Assembly: GCF_003710985.1 (NCBI RefSeq)
Contig: NZ_RHHT01000031.1
Location: 122,464-186,463, forward strand
Reading direction: 5' to 3'
Length of the DNA stretch: 64,000 nucleotides
Origin: Brevibacillus panacihumi
Lineage (GTDB): Bacteria > Bacillota > Bacilli > Brevibacillales > Brevibacillaceae
In this document: in pieces, positions 28,340-37,610 of the stretch
Layout: the number at the start of each line of letters is the position of its first letter
Numbering within the stretch: position 1 is the first letter of the stretch
Notes under the pieces: generated by a model
Database searches by the model: none
Seen by the model: only the letters and a program-made list of their open reading frames with translations
What the model was told of the DNA's origin: nothing
Made by a program: the position numbers and the translations under genes

Positions 28340-29686
28340 TTATTGCAACTTTTGAACACGATCAATCGGGCTAATGATATCCGTCACACGAACACCAAAG
28401 TTCTCATCAATGACAACAACTTCCCCTTTGGCAATCAACTTGTTGTTCACCAGGATGTCTACATGTTCTCCAGCGAGCTTGTCCAACTGGATGATGGAAC
28501 CTGCAGACAAATCGAGAATTTCCCGGATCAGCTTCTTGGTGCGTCCCAACTCAACGGTCACTTGCAACGGAATATCCATCAACAAGTTCAGATTCTGCTC
28601 TTCTGCGTAACCCATAGGACCACCTCCAAGTGGGGCAAATTGTGCTGGTTTGACATTTGCCTGGTTCACCATCGGATTGCCGTAGTGTTGCGGTGCCTGC
28701 GGTGCAGGAGGCGCTTGATACGGCGGCGGGTAAGGCACGTAGCCGGGAGGAACAGCATACGCGTCCGGATACATCGGTTGACCGGGATAACCCATTGGCG
28801 GTTGTGCATACCCCGATGGCGGCTGTTGGTACATCTGGTCAGGCGAAGATGGTGCGCTAGGCGGTGCTGCAGGTGGTGTTTGTGAAGACTCAGGCTGCGC
28901 ATGAACCGCCTGTGGCGAAGGAATCGGAATTGCGGGCATCTCCATTTCTGCTACAGGTGCGGCCGCGGCCGTTTCTTCCTCGGACCCGCCCACTAACCTC
29001 TCAATCATGTCCTTGGCAAAATGCAAGGGCAAAAGCTGCATGATGTTGGAATCGATTAATTCGCCCTGATCGCCTACTTTCAAACGGAACGAGACCTTCA
29101 CTAGCGGACTGTCGTCCTCTGTAAAGCTGTCCCCACCCTTTCCTTGTGCCAGATCCATCACATCAATTCCTGGTGGAGTGATGTTGATAAACTGGTTAAA
29201 GATCGTGGACATGGACGTAGCAGAGGAACCCATCATCTGGTTCATGGCTTCCTGTACGGCACTAATGTGCAATTCCGTAAGCTCCGTATTTTCCGGACGT
29301 CCTTCGCCCCCCATCATCAGGTCGGCGATGACAGCTGCGTCTTCCATGCGGATTACCAATACATTGGTACCTTTGAATCCATCTGTATATTCGACGTGAA
29401 CGGCTACGTGGGGGATCGGAAATTCATTTTCCAGTTCACTCACGTTCACAACCGATACGGTTGGGGTCGTGATGTCTACTTTTCTGCTCAACAGGGTAGA
29501 CAAGGCCGTAGCAGCACTCCCGAATGAGATGTTTCCGATCTCTCCCAGGGCATCCTGCTCGAATGGGGACAGATAATCGGTGACGTCCGTGCTGCCTGCA
29601 GCGTCGGCTTCCTCTTCATCTTCAACCAGGTTGTTTGCGCGTAAAAGCGCGTCAATCTCGTCTTGAGAAAGCATGTCTCTACTCAT
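28340..29686 (-). CDS. fliY: Flagellar switch protein and CheY-P phosphatase FliY (FliN domain)
   Basis: 448 residues. The N-terminal CheY-binding peptide (MLSQDEIDALL) is followed by a CheC-like phosphatase domain (ALGEIGNISFGSAATALS and AVQEAMNQMMGSSATSM), a long Pro/Gln/Tyr-rich linker at about 235-345, and a C-terminal FliN/SpoA domain (DIPLQVTVELGRTKKLIREI). It is about 70 residues longer than B. subtilis FliY, all in the linker. Overlaps the fliM stop by eight bases. Confidence 0.96.
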   Translation of the reverse strand: MSRDMLSQDEIDALLRANNLVEDEEEADAAGSTDVTDYLSPFEQDALGEIGNISFGSAATALSTLLSRKVDITTPTVSVVNVSELENEFPIPHVAVHVEYTDGFKGTNVLVIRMEDAAVIADLMMGGEGRPENTELTELHISAVQEAMNQMMGSSATSMSTIFNQFINITPPGIDVMDLAQGKGGDSFTEDDSPLVKVSFRLKVGDQGELIDSNIMQLLPLHFAKDMIERLVGGSEEETAAAAPVAEMEMPAIPIPSPQAVHAQPESSQTPPAAPPSAPSSPDQMYQQPPSGYAQPPMGYPGQPMYPDAYAVPPGYVPYPPPYQAPPAPQAPQHYGNPMVNQANVKPAQFAPLGGGPMGYAEEQNLNLLMDIPLQVTVELGRTKKLIREILDLSAGSIIQLDKLAGEHVDILVNNKLIAKGEVVVIDENFGVRVTDIISPIDRVQKLQ

Positions 29687-30674
29687 TTTGTTCCTCCCCC
29701 TCCTCTATGACTTCATCGATCTGAACGGCGATTCGTCCTTTTTGCGTTCCCGGTTGACCCAGGAACTTCAATTGGCTGCCTACCTTGATTTTCAGCTTGT
29801 TATCCAACGATTGATCGAGTTGAATCACATCGCCTTTTTGCAATTGCATAAGATCGCCTACGGTAATGGTGGCTGTTCCCATTTCTGCAATGATTGGCAG
29901 CTTGGCTGTCTTCACTCGCTCTTCCACGCGAAGCCGCTCCTCTTCGTCGCGCGTCTTCTTTTGTTTGGAGAACCAGTACTGTCCTGAAAGCTTGGACATG
30001 ATCGGTTCCAGCACGACGTGAGGCAGACATAAATTGATCATGCCAGTTGTATCGCCAATTTTTGTACTGAATGAGATAACCGCAACAATTTCGTTGGGAG
30101 AGACAATCTGCATGAACTGCGGGTTCATCTCCAGGCCTTCCAGGTACGGATCCAACTCGATGATTTGTTTCCATGCCTCGTGGAAGGTGTCCAACGCCTT
30201 TCCAAACACTCTTTCCATCACCGTTGTTTCAATTTCCGTGAGTGCCCCCAGCTTGTCCGGGATGGCGCCTTGCCCACCCAAAAGCCGGTCCAGCATGGTA
30301 TAGGCGATGTTCGGATTCACTTCCAAAACCATGCGGCCCTCCAAAGGCGGTGCCTCGAAAATATTGAGGATCGTCATCTTGGGAATGGAGCGAATAAACT
30401 CGTCATACGGCAATTGATCGACGGAGGCAACCGTAATTTGCACGAAGGTACGGAGCTGAGCAGAAAAATATGTCGTCAACAGTCTCGCGTAGTTTTCGTG
30501 GATACGCGTCAGACCGCGAATCTGATCTTTAGAAAATCGCAAAGCTCGCTTAAAATCGTATACTTTTATCTTGCGCTCAGTCTCTTCTTTTTTCAGCTCA
30601 TTGGCGTCCATTTCTCCTGAAGAAAGGGCAGCCAATAACGCATCAATCTCACTCTGTGAGAGAACCTCGGCCAT
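29679..30674 (-). CDS. fliM: Flagellar motor switch protein FliM
   Basis: 331 residues. N-terminal CheY-P-binding peptide LSQSEIDALLAAL, a middle CheC-like domain without the phosphatase residues (PKMTILNIFEAPPLEGRMVL), and a C-terminal SpoA domain (VGDLMQLQKGDVIQLDQSLD). Part of the C-ring with FliG and FliY. Confidence 0.97.
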   Translation of the reverse strand: MAEVLSQSEIDALLAALSSGEMDANELKKEETERKIKVYDFKRALRFSKDQIRGLTRIHENYARLLTTYFSAQLRTFVQITVASVDQLPYDEFIRSIPKMTILNIFEAPPLEGRMVLEVNPNIAYTMLDRLLGGQGAIPDKLGALTEIETTVMERVFGKALDTFHEAWKQIIELDPYLEGLEMNPQFMQIVSPNEIVAVISFSTKIGDTTGMINLCLPHVVLEPIMSKLSGQYWFSKQKKTRDEEERLRVEERVKTAKLPIIAEMGTATITVGDLMQLQKGDVIQLDQSLDNKLKIKVGSQLKFLGQPGTQKGRIAVQIDEVIEEGEEQNE

Positions 30675-30713
30675 CTATCGTCACCTCCTTGCTATGTATA
30701 CATCCGTGAATCT

Positions 30714-31169
30714 CTATGACAAGACACGTTTGGTGGTAATGACTTGAACAATCTTGCCTTCCTGCATCAAGGAGCTGATCTCATTCATGATCTTGGCCTC
30801 CAGCTTGTTTACGCCTTCCGTCCCCTTGATGTCTTCCGGCGTCAATCCAGCCAATGTCTTAATGATCACCTGATTTACTTGCGGGAGACGCTGCTCCAGC
30901 TCTGCCTTGGCATTTTTGTCCTCAGCCGTAATGGTAAAGCGGATAATCATGTAGTTATTGGTGAGTAGATTGGTCGTAATTTCTCCCGTATCGACTGAGT
31001 ATTCCTGCATTTCTTTCGCAGATAGCACTTTTACTTCCTTTACATCCTGATTGGCTGTCTGGGAGGTAGGCGAAAGAAACGTTTGCCAAAGTACGAAAGA
31101 GATGACACCCAGAAGAGAAATCGCGATGATAATAATAAGTGCCATGTTAAACAACCGATTTTGAAACAT
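30714..31169 (-). CDS. fliL: Flagellar basal body-associated protein FliL
   Basis: 151 residues. One N-terminal membrane helix (MALIIIIAISLLGVISFVLW) and an extracytoplasmic FliL domain related to stomatin-like folds (TNLLTNNYMIIRFTITAEDK). It supports stator function. Between the FlbD-like gene and fliM. Confidence 0.95.
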   Translation of the reverse strand: MFQNRLFNMALIIIIAISLLGVISFVLWQTFLSPTSQTANQDVKEVKVLSAKEMQEYSVDTGEITTNLLTNNYMIIRFTITAEDKNAKAELEQRLPQVNQVIIKTLAGLTPEDIKGTEGVNKLEAKIMNEISSLMQEGKIVQVITTKRVLS

Positions 31170-31183
31170 CGCAATGCCCCCCG

Positions 31184-31405
31184 CTATTCATTTGCATCAT
31201 CCGGGATTCTGGGTATTCCTGTCGCCGGATGAACATTTTGATAAAACGCTTGAACACGGTTCGCGACAGACTCCGCAGAATCCTTGACGATGTATTTTCT
31301 GTCGTTGAAGAGTGTGATTACCGTATCGGGAGTCGCCTCGACAGTCTCGATATGCGTCGCATTCAAATAAAAGACAGACCCGTTAAACCGCGTCAACTTG
31401 ATCAC
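31184..31405 (-). CDS. swrD: FlbD family protein (SwrD)
   Basis: 73 residues, whole-length match to the small FlbD/SwrD family: MIKLTRFNGSVFYLNATHIE followed by VEATPDTVITLFNDRKYIV. B. subtilis SwrD raises flagellar motor power for swarming. GTG start (31405), eight bases after GGAG. Between the hook gene and fliL, the conserved place. Confidence 0.93.
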   Translation of the reverse strand: MIKLTRFNGSVFYLNATHIETVEATPDTVITLFNDRKYIVKDSAESVANRVQAFYQNVHPATGIPRIPDDANE

Positions 31406-31476
31406 ATTGACAGCTCCTTTTTGCTGGCTGTGGAGAAGGAGAGACTCTCTCCTCCTCCTATTCAGCCACTATCCGA

Positions 31477-32298
31477 TTAACGCTTCAGGTTTACCAATTC
31501 TTCCAGTACTGTATCGGATGTCGTAATGATGCGGGAGTTCGCCTGGAATCCGCGCTGAGCTACGATCATCTCTGTAAATTCCTCCGACAGGTCAACGTTG
31601 GACATCTCCAATTGCCCTGCAATCACGCTGACACGCGCTTCTGCTGCTGTCGTAGGCGTCATCGGGTCATCATCACGCGGACCGGCGTTCACGGTATTCT
31701 CGTAGAGAGAGTTTCCGATTTTTTTCAGACCGCCCGGGTTGTTGAAGGTCATCAAACCGATGGTATAAGGCGTATCGAGCGCGCCCGTATCATCCACAGT
31801 GGTGATGGAACCGTCTTTTCCGATCGAATAGGAGATGATGCCGTCTGCCTGGTTGATTTGGATCGCTCCTCCGCCGGAATCGAGAAGCTTGAGTCCCTGC
31901 GGATTCACCAGGAAGCCTTGTGCGTCACGCGTGAAGTTTCCTGCACGAGTATAGTAGATTGTTTCTCCCTCATCCGGGCTCACCATGAAGAAAGCGTCAC
32001 CCTCGATCGACAAATCCGTAGGAAGGTTGGTCGTCATCGGGCTTCCAGCGTTAAACACGGTATCAATGGAAGCGATGGAGGAACCAAGACCGATCTGAGT
32101 CGGATTCGTACCGCCTTTTCCTCCATCCTCGGATGGTGCGCCAGCCCCTTGAATGTTTTGACTGAGGATGTCCTGAAACATGACACGGCCTTTTTTATAG
32201 CCTACCGTGTTGACGTTGGCGATGTTGTTGCCGATCACATCCAATTTTGTTTGAAATCCTCGAAGCCCGGAAATACCGGAATACATGGAACGCAACAT
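31477..32298 (-). CDS. flgG: Flagellar hook / distal rod protein (FlgE/FlgG family)
   Basis: 273 residues. N-terminal rod signature MYSGISGLRGFQTKLDVIGN then NIANVNTVGYKKGR, and C-terminal DLSEEFTEMIVAQRGFQANS. By position this is the equivalent of B. subtilis flgE (hook, 264 residues), but databases often label such proteins FlgG; which role it has cannot be decided here. Start set at ATG 32298, with GGAGG eight bases upstream. Confidence 0.92.
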   Translation of the reverse strand: MLRSMYSGISGLRGFQTKLDVIGNNIANVNTVGYKKGRVMFQDILSQNIQGAGAPSEDGGKGGTNPTQIGLGSSIASIDTVFNAGSPMTTNLPTDLSIEGDAFFMVSPDEGETIYYTRAGNFTRDAQGFLVNPQGLKLLDSGGGAIQINQADGIISYSIGKDGSITTVDDTGALDTPYTIGLMTFNNPGGLKKIGNSLYENTVNAGPRDDDPMTPTTAAEARVSVIAGQLEMSNVDLSEEFTEMIVAQRGFQANSRIITTSDTVLEELVNLKR

Positions 32299-32396
32299 GA
32301 GTGTTTCCTCCTTTTGCAAATGGTTTGGCTGCTTCTGTCATTCAGCAGCCGCAGGCCCCCATCATCGTGGTCCAGCCTGTACGATCCCATCTTTCA

Positions 32397-32792
32397 TCAG
32401 ACAAAGATGGCGCTGTCGATATTGGTAAACACGTTGTCCCTCATGCTTCCTTCGTCTACAGCCGTAATGATCTTCCGATTTACGATGCTCACGACGTAAG
32501 CCACATTGTCCATCAAGATCAACGATTCTTTTGCTCCCTTGGAAGCCGCTTTTTGTACGGCTGATTCCAGTCGTTCTAGCTGCGGGCTCTCAAGCGATAT
32601 GCCCCGTTCACGCAATCGGTTCATGGCGTGCTGGCTAAAAGTCAGCGATTTGCTTCTCGCAGTCTGGCCAAGCGATTCCGTCAGATACTGCTGAAAGGAT
32701 ACGCCACTTCCTGTTGCAGCTTGTGGTGCAGCTTTTGGTACGTGATTCGTTTTCGGAGGAAAGTAGGTTTGCCCCACATGAAATTGGTTCAT
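32397..32792 (-). CDS. TIGR02530 family flagellar operon protein
   Basis: 131 residues. Contains the family core SKSLTFSQHAMNRLRERGIS and LILMDNVAYVVSIVNRKIIT, rich in basic residues and without a signal peptide. Found next to flgD/flgE in many Firmicutes; molecular role unknown. Start set at ATG 32792, with GGGAGG seven bases upstream; an earlier ATG lies inside that site. Confidence 0.88.
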   Translation of the reverse strand: MNQFHVGQTYFPPKTNHVPKAAPQAATGSGVSFQQYLTESLGQTARSKSLTFSQHAMNRLRERGISLESPQLERLESAVQKAASKGAKESLILMDNVAYVVSIVNRKIITAVDEGSMRDNVFTNIDSAIFV

Positions 32793-32816
32793 GCTGCTTC
32801 CTCCCTTCATCCAATC

Positions 32817-34052
32817 CTAGGCGATATCATCGATTTCGCGGGATGGCATATTCGGTCTGTTCCATTGGTTGGCAGCTTCAGCCTCTTCAACCAAGGCCTC
32901 CAGAGAAAATTCGGCTTGCTCATCCTGTTGTTTTTGCTGTGACTGTTGCTCCTGCTGCTGCTTCGCCTGTTCTCGCTGCTGTTGGAAGCTAAAACTTTCC
33001 GACTGCTGATGCGCCGTCACTTCCAGACGCTCTACCTGCAACCCCTGCTGGCTCAAAGCTGCACGCAGCGTTCCAAGCTGATTGTCCAGCATGTCCTTGC
33101 CCGCTTGCGTCTCAGCAGCGAATTGGGCTGTAATGACGCCGTTCTTGGAGGTAATCGTCACGTCTACCTTCCCGAGCGATTGCGGATTCAGAATCAATTT
33201 TGCCGTATGCACGCCGTTCACTTGTGTCAAGTTCATCTGCTTGACAAAGATCTGCGTCACTTGTTCGGGCAATTGATTGGCTGTCACCTGATGAGTTGGC
33301 ACATCCGCACGCTGGAATGGTTGTCCTGACTGGACAGTAGCAGGCGTTGCGACTGGAGCTTGTCCTCCGAATTGAGGCAGATTGCCACTCTCGCTATTGT
33401 CCTGATTCAACATCATGCCGGATGTTTGCACACTGGCTTGAACGGTTTGGGACTGGATCCCTGCCTCTGCCTTATAGGCCGACAAACCTTGACTGATGCG
33501 AAGCGGTTGAATTGCTTTGCTCGAATCATCCTGAATCAATGCTTTTGCCGCAAAGGCTTCACCGCGAACCAATGATTGATTTCTCTTGTTGCCGAGATCT
33601 GCCTGCTCATTTTTCAACTTGGCGAGAAGCTCAGCAAGCTTTTGCATTTCGTCGGATACTGGCTCGTTTTGGTCAAGCTTGGCAAGGAGCTGTTTCACAT
33701 CCACGGCTACCTGCGGCAGAGGAACCTGAACCTTCTGAATCAATTGCTCGATCGCTTTGCCGTTGTTCGCGAGGAAGGATTCCATCTCCTCATTCCCTTG
33801 GTCTTGTGCTGCGAACATCTGCTGGATGAGAGCCAATAGTTCTTCCAATGCTTTCATCTCTTCCTCGCTCATGCCTTGACCCAATAAAGCATCCTTCTCT
33901 TCTCCCTGCAGGTTTTGCAGAGCAAAGCCCATTTGCAGGGAAAACAATTCCCCCAAACCGTTTGCGGCAGAGGTACTGCCCGCTGCCGTTCCCACCTGTG
34001 CCGTCACAGTGCCGGAAGCACCGTTCGGCAGGGAAAGATTGGCTACATTCAT
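32817..34052 (-). CDS. fliK: Flagellar hook-length control protein FliK
   Basis: 411 residues. Variable N-terminal ruler part with Leu/Gln/Glu-rich segments, then the conserved C-terminal Flg_hook domain (AKLILNPQSLGKVDVTITSK, LGTLRAALSQQGLQVERLEV) that triggers FlhB switching, and a Gln-rich tail. Start set at ATG 34052, eight bases after GGGAGG; the upstream GTG is inside that site. The gene that usually follows, flgD, is not present. Confidence 0.93.
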   Translation of the reverse strand: MNVANLSLPNGASGTVTAQVGTAAGSTSAANGLGELFSLQMGFALQNLQGEEKDALLGQGMSEEEMKALEELLALIQQMFAAQDQGNEEMESFLANNGKAIEQLIQKVQVPLPQVAVDVKQLLAKLDQNEPVSDEMQKLAELLAKLKNEQADLGNKRNQSLVRGEAFAAKALIQDDSSKAIQPLRISQGLSAYKAEAGIQSQTVQASVQTSGMMLNQDNSESGNLPQFGGQAPVATPATVQSGQPFQRADVPTHQVTANQLPEQVTQIFVKQMNLTQVNGVHTAKLILNPQSLGKVDVTITSKNGVITAQFAAETQAGKDMLDNQLGTLRAALSQQGLQVERLEVTAHQQSESFSFQQQREQAKQQQEQQSQQKQQDEQAEFSLEALVEEAEAANQWNRPNMPSREIDDIA

Positions 34053-34116
34053 TTCATTCACCTCCCTGATTATGTATGGTTGCTTATAGAATCGACTCGA
34101 GTGTCAAGGGGACACT

Positions 34117-35025
34117 CTATTGTCGCAGCAACTCCTCTGAGATACGCGCCGCTAAATTATCACTGCTTTTCTTGTCTTCCTTGGCAATGGCTGACAAGGT
34201 TTGGGCGCGTCTGTCTTCCGGCATCGCCGAAAGGAGGGATAAGGCCTTTTTCTTGTTAGTAGTCATCATGGAGCGGATGACGGCTGCCGTATCCTCAGCC
34301 GGCATCTGGGCAAACGTTTTGGCGAAGTCTTCTTCGCTATTCGAGCCAGCTCCATCTCTCGTTTCACTCAGCGCTTTCGTCAAAAGCTGTACGCGTTCTT
34401 GCAACGCTGCAATGTCGTCGTCCTTGTTCACGACTGAGTCTTTCAAAAGGATCGATATATCGGCAGCCAGCTTCGGATTCATTTTGGCCAGAATCTCTGC
34501 CCGCTGATTGGGCTTCATTTTCGTCATCACTGTGACAGATTCATCCAAACTCAAATTTTCAATGATTGCGGCTGCATTCTTGGCTGACATCGTCGTGTAA
34601 ACCTTCGCCAAATCCTGATACTGCTGCTGGCGTTCGGCCTCTGTAGCCCGTTTGTCTTCCAAAAGCTTGCTTAAGTCCTGCACCTGTTTTTCCAGGGCTT
34701 GGATTGCAGCATCTTTTTTGGCGGCCTCACCCTGCAGAGCGGCGATTTCCTGGTGTTTATTTGCCTGTTCAGCTTGCAGGCTGACCACTTTTTCGCTCAA
34801 CTCTTCTTTTTCATCCACATTCGAGGGAGCCGCATAGTCATCCGGCACAATTTTCTCCACGTACGGGATCTTATTTGCCCATTGGAGGACGTTCCCCAGC
34901 ACATTGACACCTAAAAAGCTGAGGAGCACGCCACCAAGGAGGCTGGCAAACAATGCAGGGATGACGATCATGTAAAAGAACCATTCCCACCTGCTGTATT
35001 CCCGTTCTTCTTGGATCTCTTCCAT
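34117..35025 (-). CDS. MotE-family flagellar protein (YlxF-like, MgtE N-domain)
   Basis: 302 residues. One membrane helix near residues 15-40 (FYMIVIPALFASLLGGVLLS), a coiled coil (about 65-140), then helical MgtE_N/FliG-like repeats (AAAIIENLSLDESVTVMTKM, LAKMNPKLAADISILLKDS). Same architecture and position as YlxF of B. subtilis, between fliJ and fliK. Start set at ATG 35025, with GGAGG six or seven bases upstream; the longer frame overlaps fliJ. Probably a motor or export accessory; precise role unproven. Confidence 0.9.
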   Translation of the reverse strand: MEEIQEEREYSRWEWFFYMIVIPALFASLLGGVLLSFLGVNVLGNVLQWANKIPYVEKIVPDDYAAPSNVDEKEELSEKVVSLQAEQANKHQEIAALQGEAAKKDAAIQALEKQVQDLSKLLEDKRATEAERQQQYQDLAKVYTTMSAKNAAAIIENLSLDESVTVMTKMKPNQRAEILAKMNPKLAADISILLKDSVVNKDDDIAALQERVQLLTKALSETRDGAGSNSEEDFAKTFAQMPAEDTAAVIRSMMTTNKKKALSLLSAMPEDRRAQTLSAIAKEDKKSSDNLAARISEELLRQ

Positions 35026-35036
35026 GTGGTACCTCC

Positions 35037-35483
35037 TCAGTTGCTTCTGCGAAGATAGAGCTGGGTGCCGATCTCGTCCATCTCTTTTTGTTCCTTCAGC
35101 TTTTGAGCCTCGAGGAATTGCGTGAGTGAACGTTCGCGCAGTCGCTGCCACAGCTCCGATTCCTTCATTCGCTCTCTCAAGCTGGATTGGCAGCGTTCCA
35201 CTTCCTGCTCACAACCCCGCAGCGTTTGTTTCTGATGGTTGATTGAGCGTTCTACGGACTGCCTATACTGGCTGATCATGATCAGTTCAGCAGCACTGCA
35301 TGATTGATTTTGAACCTCTTCAAGCTTTAACGTCATTGCATCGTGGTGTTCGTACATTTGATACAGCATCCACTCTGCTTCGTTTTTCTGCTGAATCGAC
35401 TTGCCAAAAGCCCACTCCGCCTGTTCTTTTTCTTTTTCTTTCAGATCCAGAACCTTTTGGAGATGAAACTGGAACATTTTCAT
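35037..35483 (-). CDS. fliJ: Flagellar export chaperone FliJ
   Basis: 148 residues, almost entirely coiled coil (FQFHLQKVLDLKEKEKEQAE at the start). FliJ binds the centre of the FliI hexamer and links it to FlhA. One base separates it from the fliI stop; GGAGG lies 11 bases upstream, inside the fliI end. Confidence 0.94.
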   Translation of the reverse strand: MKMFQFHLQKVLDLKEKEKEQAEWAFGKSIQQKNEAEWMLYQMYEHHDAMTLKLEEVQNQSCSAAELIMISQYRQSVERSINHQKQTLRGCEQEVERCQSSLRERMKESELWQRLRERSLTQFLEAQKLKEQKEMDEIGTQLYLRRSN

Positions 35484-35484
35484 C

Positions 35485-36804
35485 TTAGTTCACTCCTCCA
35501 AAATGAGCTGTCAAAGCCTTGATCGTACTTGCGAGATCAGATGGCTCATGGGTGCCTTGAGCCGTAAAGTCGCGAATGATGTCACGATAGCGAATCGCGG
35601 CGTCGATATCGCGATTTGTTCCCGCTTTGTAAGCGCCAATGTTGATGAGATCTTCCGCTTCCCGGAAAGTCGCCATATGCCGCTTCAGCTGCCTTGCCGC
35701 CTCCTGATGATCGTCGCTCACGATCTCGGTCATAACGCGGCTTACACTTTGCAAAATATCGATGGAAGGAAAATGACCTTTTTGGGCAATTTTACGGTCC
35801 AGCACGATGTGTCCGTCCAAAATCCCGCGCACAGCATCTGCGATAGGGTCATTCATGTCGTCTGAATCAACCAGCACCGTGTAAAAAGCTGTAATACTGC
35901 CCCGGTCCGCCGTCCCTGCTCGTTCCAGCAGTTTGGGCAAAAGCGCAAAAACCGATGGCGTGTAACCCCTTGTAGCTGGTGGTTCCCCGATCGCGAGTCC
36001 AATCTCACGCTGCGCCATGGCAAATCGGGTGACCGAATCCATCATCAGCATGACGTTCATCCCGCGGTCGCGGAAATATTCGGCGATAGAAGTCGCAATC
36101 ATCGCACCCTTGATCCGGATCATTGCAGGTTGATCAGAGGTAGCGACAACCACAACGGATCGCTTTAAGCCTTCTTCCCCCAAATCACGCTCGATAAACT
36201 CCATTACCTCGCGGCCACGCTCTCCGATCAGCGCGATCACGTTGATATCAGCTGTGGTATTGCGGGCGATCATCCCCATCAGCGTACTTTTTCCGACCCC
36301 CGAACCGGCGAAAATCCCTACGCGCTGTCCCTTCCCAATCGTCAAGAGTCCGTCTATCGCTCTCACGCCTACACTAAGTGGTTCTTTGATGCGCGGACGA
36401 AGAATGGGGTTGGGCGGCATATTGTTCGTCGGGTAAGAGGTCAGCCCAAATGGCAGCGCCCCTTGATACGGCCGTCCCAAACCATCGAGAATCCTACCCA
36501 ATATTTCCGGGCCCACTTTGACGTCCAGCGCACGTCCTGTCGCAACAACATCACATCCCGGCCCGATTTCCGTCAGTTCCCCGAGGGGCATCAACAGCAC
36601 CTTGTTCTCCCGGAAACCGACAACCTCTGCGATGATCGGTTCCTGACTGTGATGAGGGGTGATGTGGCAGATTTCTCCGAGCTTGACTTCAGGTCCCTCG
36701 GATTCGATCGTCAGGCCGACGACCTGCGTCACTTTCCCATTCACCCTCATCGGGTCCAACGCTTGCAATGCCTGCTTGTACCTGGACAAATCGAGAATCG
36801 TCAT
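35485..36804 (-). CDS. fliI: Flagellum-specific ATPase FliI
   Basis: 439 residues, F1-beta-like ATPase that energises type III export. Walker A is in GIFAGSGVGKSTLMGMIARN, Walker B in NVMLMMDSVTRFAMAQREIG; both the N-terminal hexamerisation domain and the C-terminal domain are present. The ATG overlaps the fliH stop (ATGA). Confidence 0.97.
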   Translation of the reverse strand: MTILDLSRYKQALQALDPMRVNGKVTQVVGLTIESEGPEVKLGEICHITPHHSQEPIIAEVVGFRENKVLLMPLGELTEIGPGCDVVATGRALDVKVGPEILGRILDGLGRPYQGALPFGLTSYPTNNMPPNPILRPRIKEPLSVGVRAIDGLLTIGKGQRVGIFAGSGVGKSTLMGMIARNTTADINVIALIGERGREVMEFIERDLGEEGLKRSVVVVATSDQPAMIRIKGAMIATSIAEYFRDRGMNVMLMMDSVTRFAMAQREIGLAIGEPPATRGYTPSVFALLPKLLERAGTADRGSITAFYTVLVDSDDMNDPIADAVRGILDGHIVLDRKIAQKGHFPSIDILQSVSRVMTEIVSDDHQEAARQLKRHMATFREAEDLINIGAYKAGTNRDIDAAIRYRDIIRDFTAQGTHEPSDLASTIKALTAHFGGVN

Positions 36805-37610
36805 CTCTGTTCACTTCCTCGGGCGATCTCCAGAAGCACCTGTTTGATTTCAGTGAGTTGAGTATCGATTCTTGCATCGACACTTCCGAGAGGAGTCCGA
36901 ATCACGCATCCTCCGTCCTGTACGGTATAGTCCGGGTAGATGGACAACTCAGCTTGTCCATCCAGCAAAGCGAGCAATTGTGCGCGGCTATCCTGGACGA
37001 GTTCAAAGTAGCGATGGTTGACACAGATGGTCACATTTCCATGTACCCTTGATCGGCGCAGAACTTTTTTGGCTATTTCCACCACGTGGTCGGGCTTTTG
37101 CTCCAATTCCAGTCCGATAACCTTTTGCGCTACCTCCATGCTGAGCTCCACCAAAAATGGCTCTGCCTCTGCGATGACCCTGTCCTTTTCGGCAAACGCT
37201 TTTTCAAGTACTTCACGTGCCTGCATGACAGCCGCAGTCTCTTCCTCATAGGCTTGGCGTCGTCCTTCGATGCGCCCCTCTTCGTGCCCCTCTCGGGAAG
37301 CATTCATGCGCACATCCTGGAACAGGGCATCTGCCTCGGCGCGCTTCTGCTGCCACCAATCCTCGATCTCCTGCATCGCCTGCTGCTTGAGCGACTCGGC
37401 TTCTTCAACAGCCTGTCGAAGAATATTTTGAGCGGATTCTTCCGCGTCCTGAATGATTGTTTTTGCTTCTTCTTCAGCTTGATGCAAAATTTGTTGATTT
37501 TTTTGCAACCTTTCCGGATCAATCTCCGTCTGTAAGAGTACAGGCTTCACGGAGAGGAGAACAGAATCTTCCGAGGGCTGATACGTAGCGCTCTTGATGA
37601 TCCTAGACAA
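36801..37610 (-). CDS. fliH: Flagellar assembly protein FliH
   Basis: 269 residues. N-terminal LSRIIKSATYQPSED segment, a long helical stalk rich in Gln, Glu and Ala (about 45-140), and a C-terminal FliI-binding domain (HVVEIAKKVLRRSRVHGNVT). It regulates the FliI ATPase. Start uncertain: TTG 37610 gives the usual MSRIIKS N-terminus and is nine bases after AGGAG, whereas ATG 37619 is only two bases after GGAGG. Overlaps the fliG stop by eight bases. Confidence 0.93.
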   Translation of the reverse strand: MSRIIKSATYQPSEDSVLLSVKPVLLQTEIDPERLQKNQQILHQAEEEAKTIIQDAEESAQNILRQAVEEAESLKQQAMQEIEDWWQQKRAEADALFQDVRMNASREGHEEGRIEGRRQAYEEETAAVMQAREVLEKAFAEKDRVIAEAEPFLVELSMEVAQKVIGLELEQKPDHVVEIAKKVLRRSRVHGNVTICVNHRYFELVQDSRAQLLALLDGQAELSIYPDYTVQDGGCVIRTPLGSVDARIDTQLTEIKQVLLEIARGSEQR

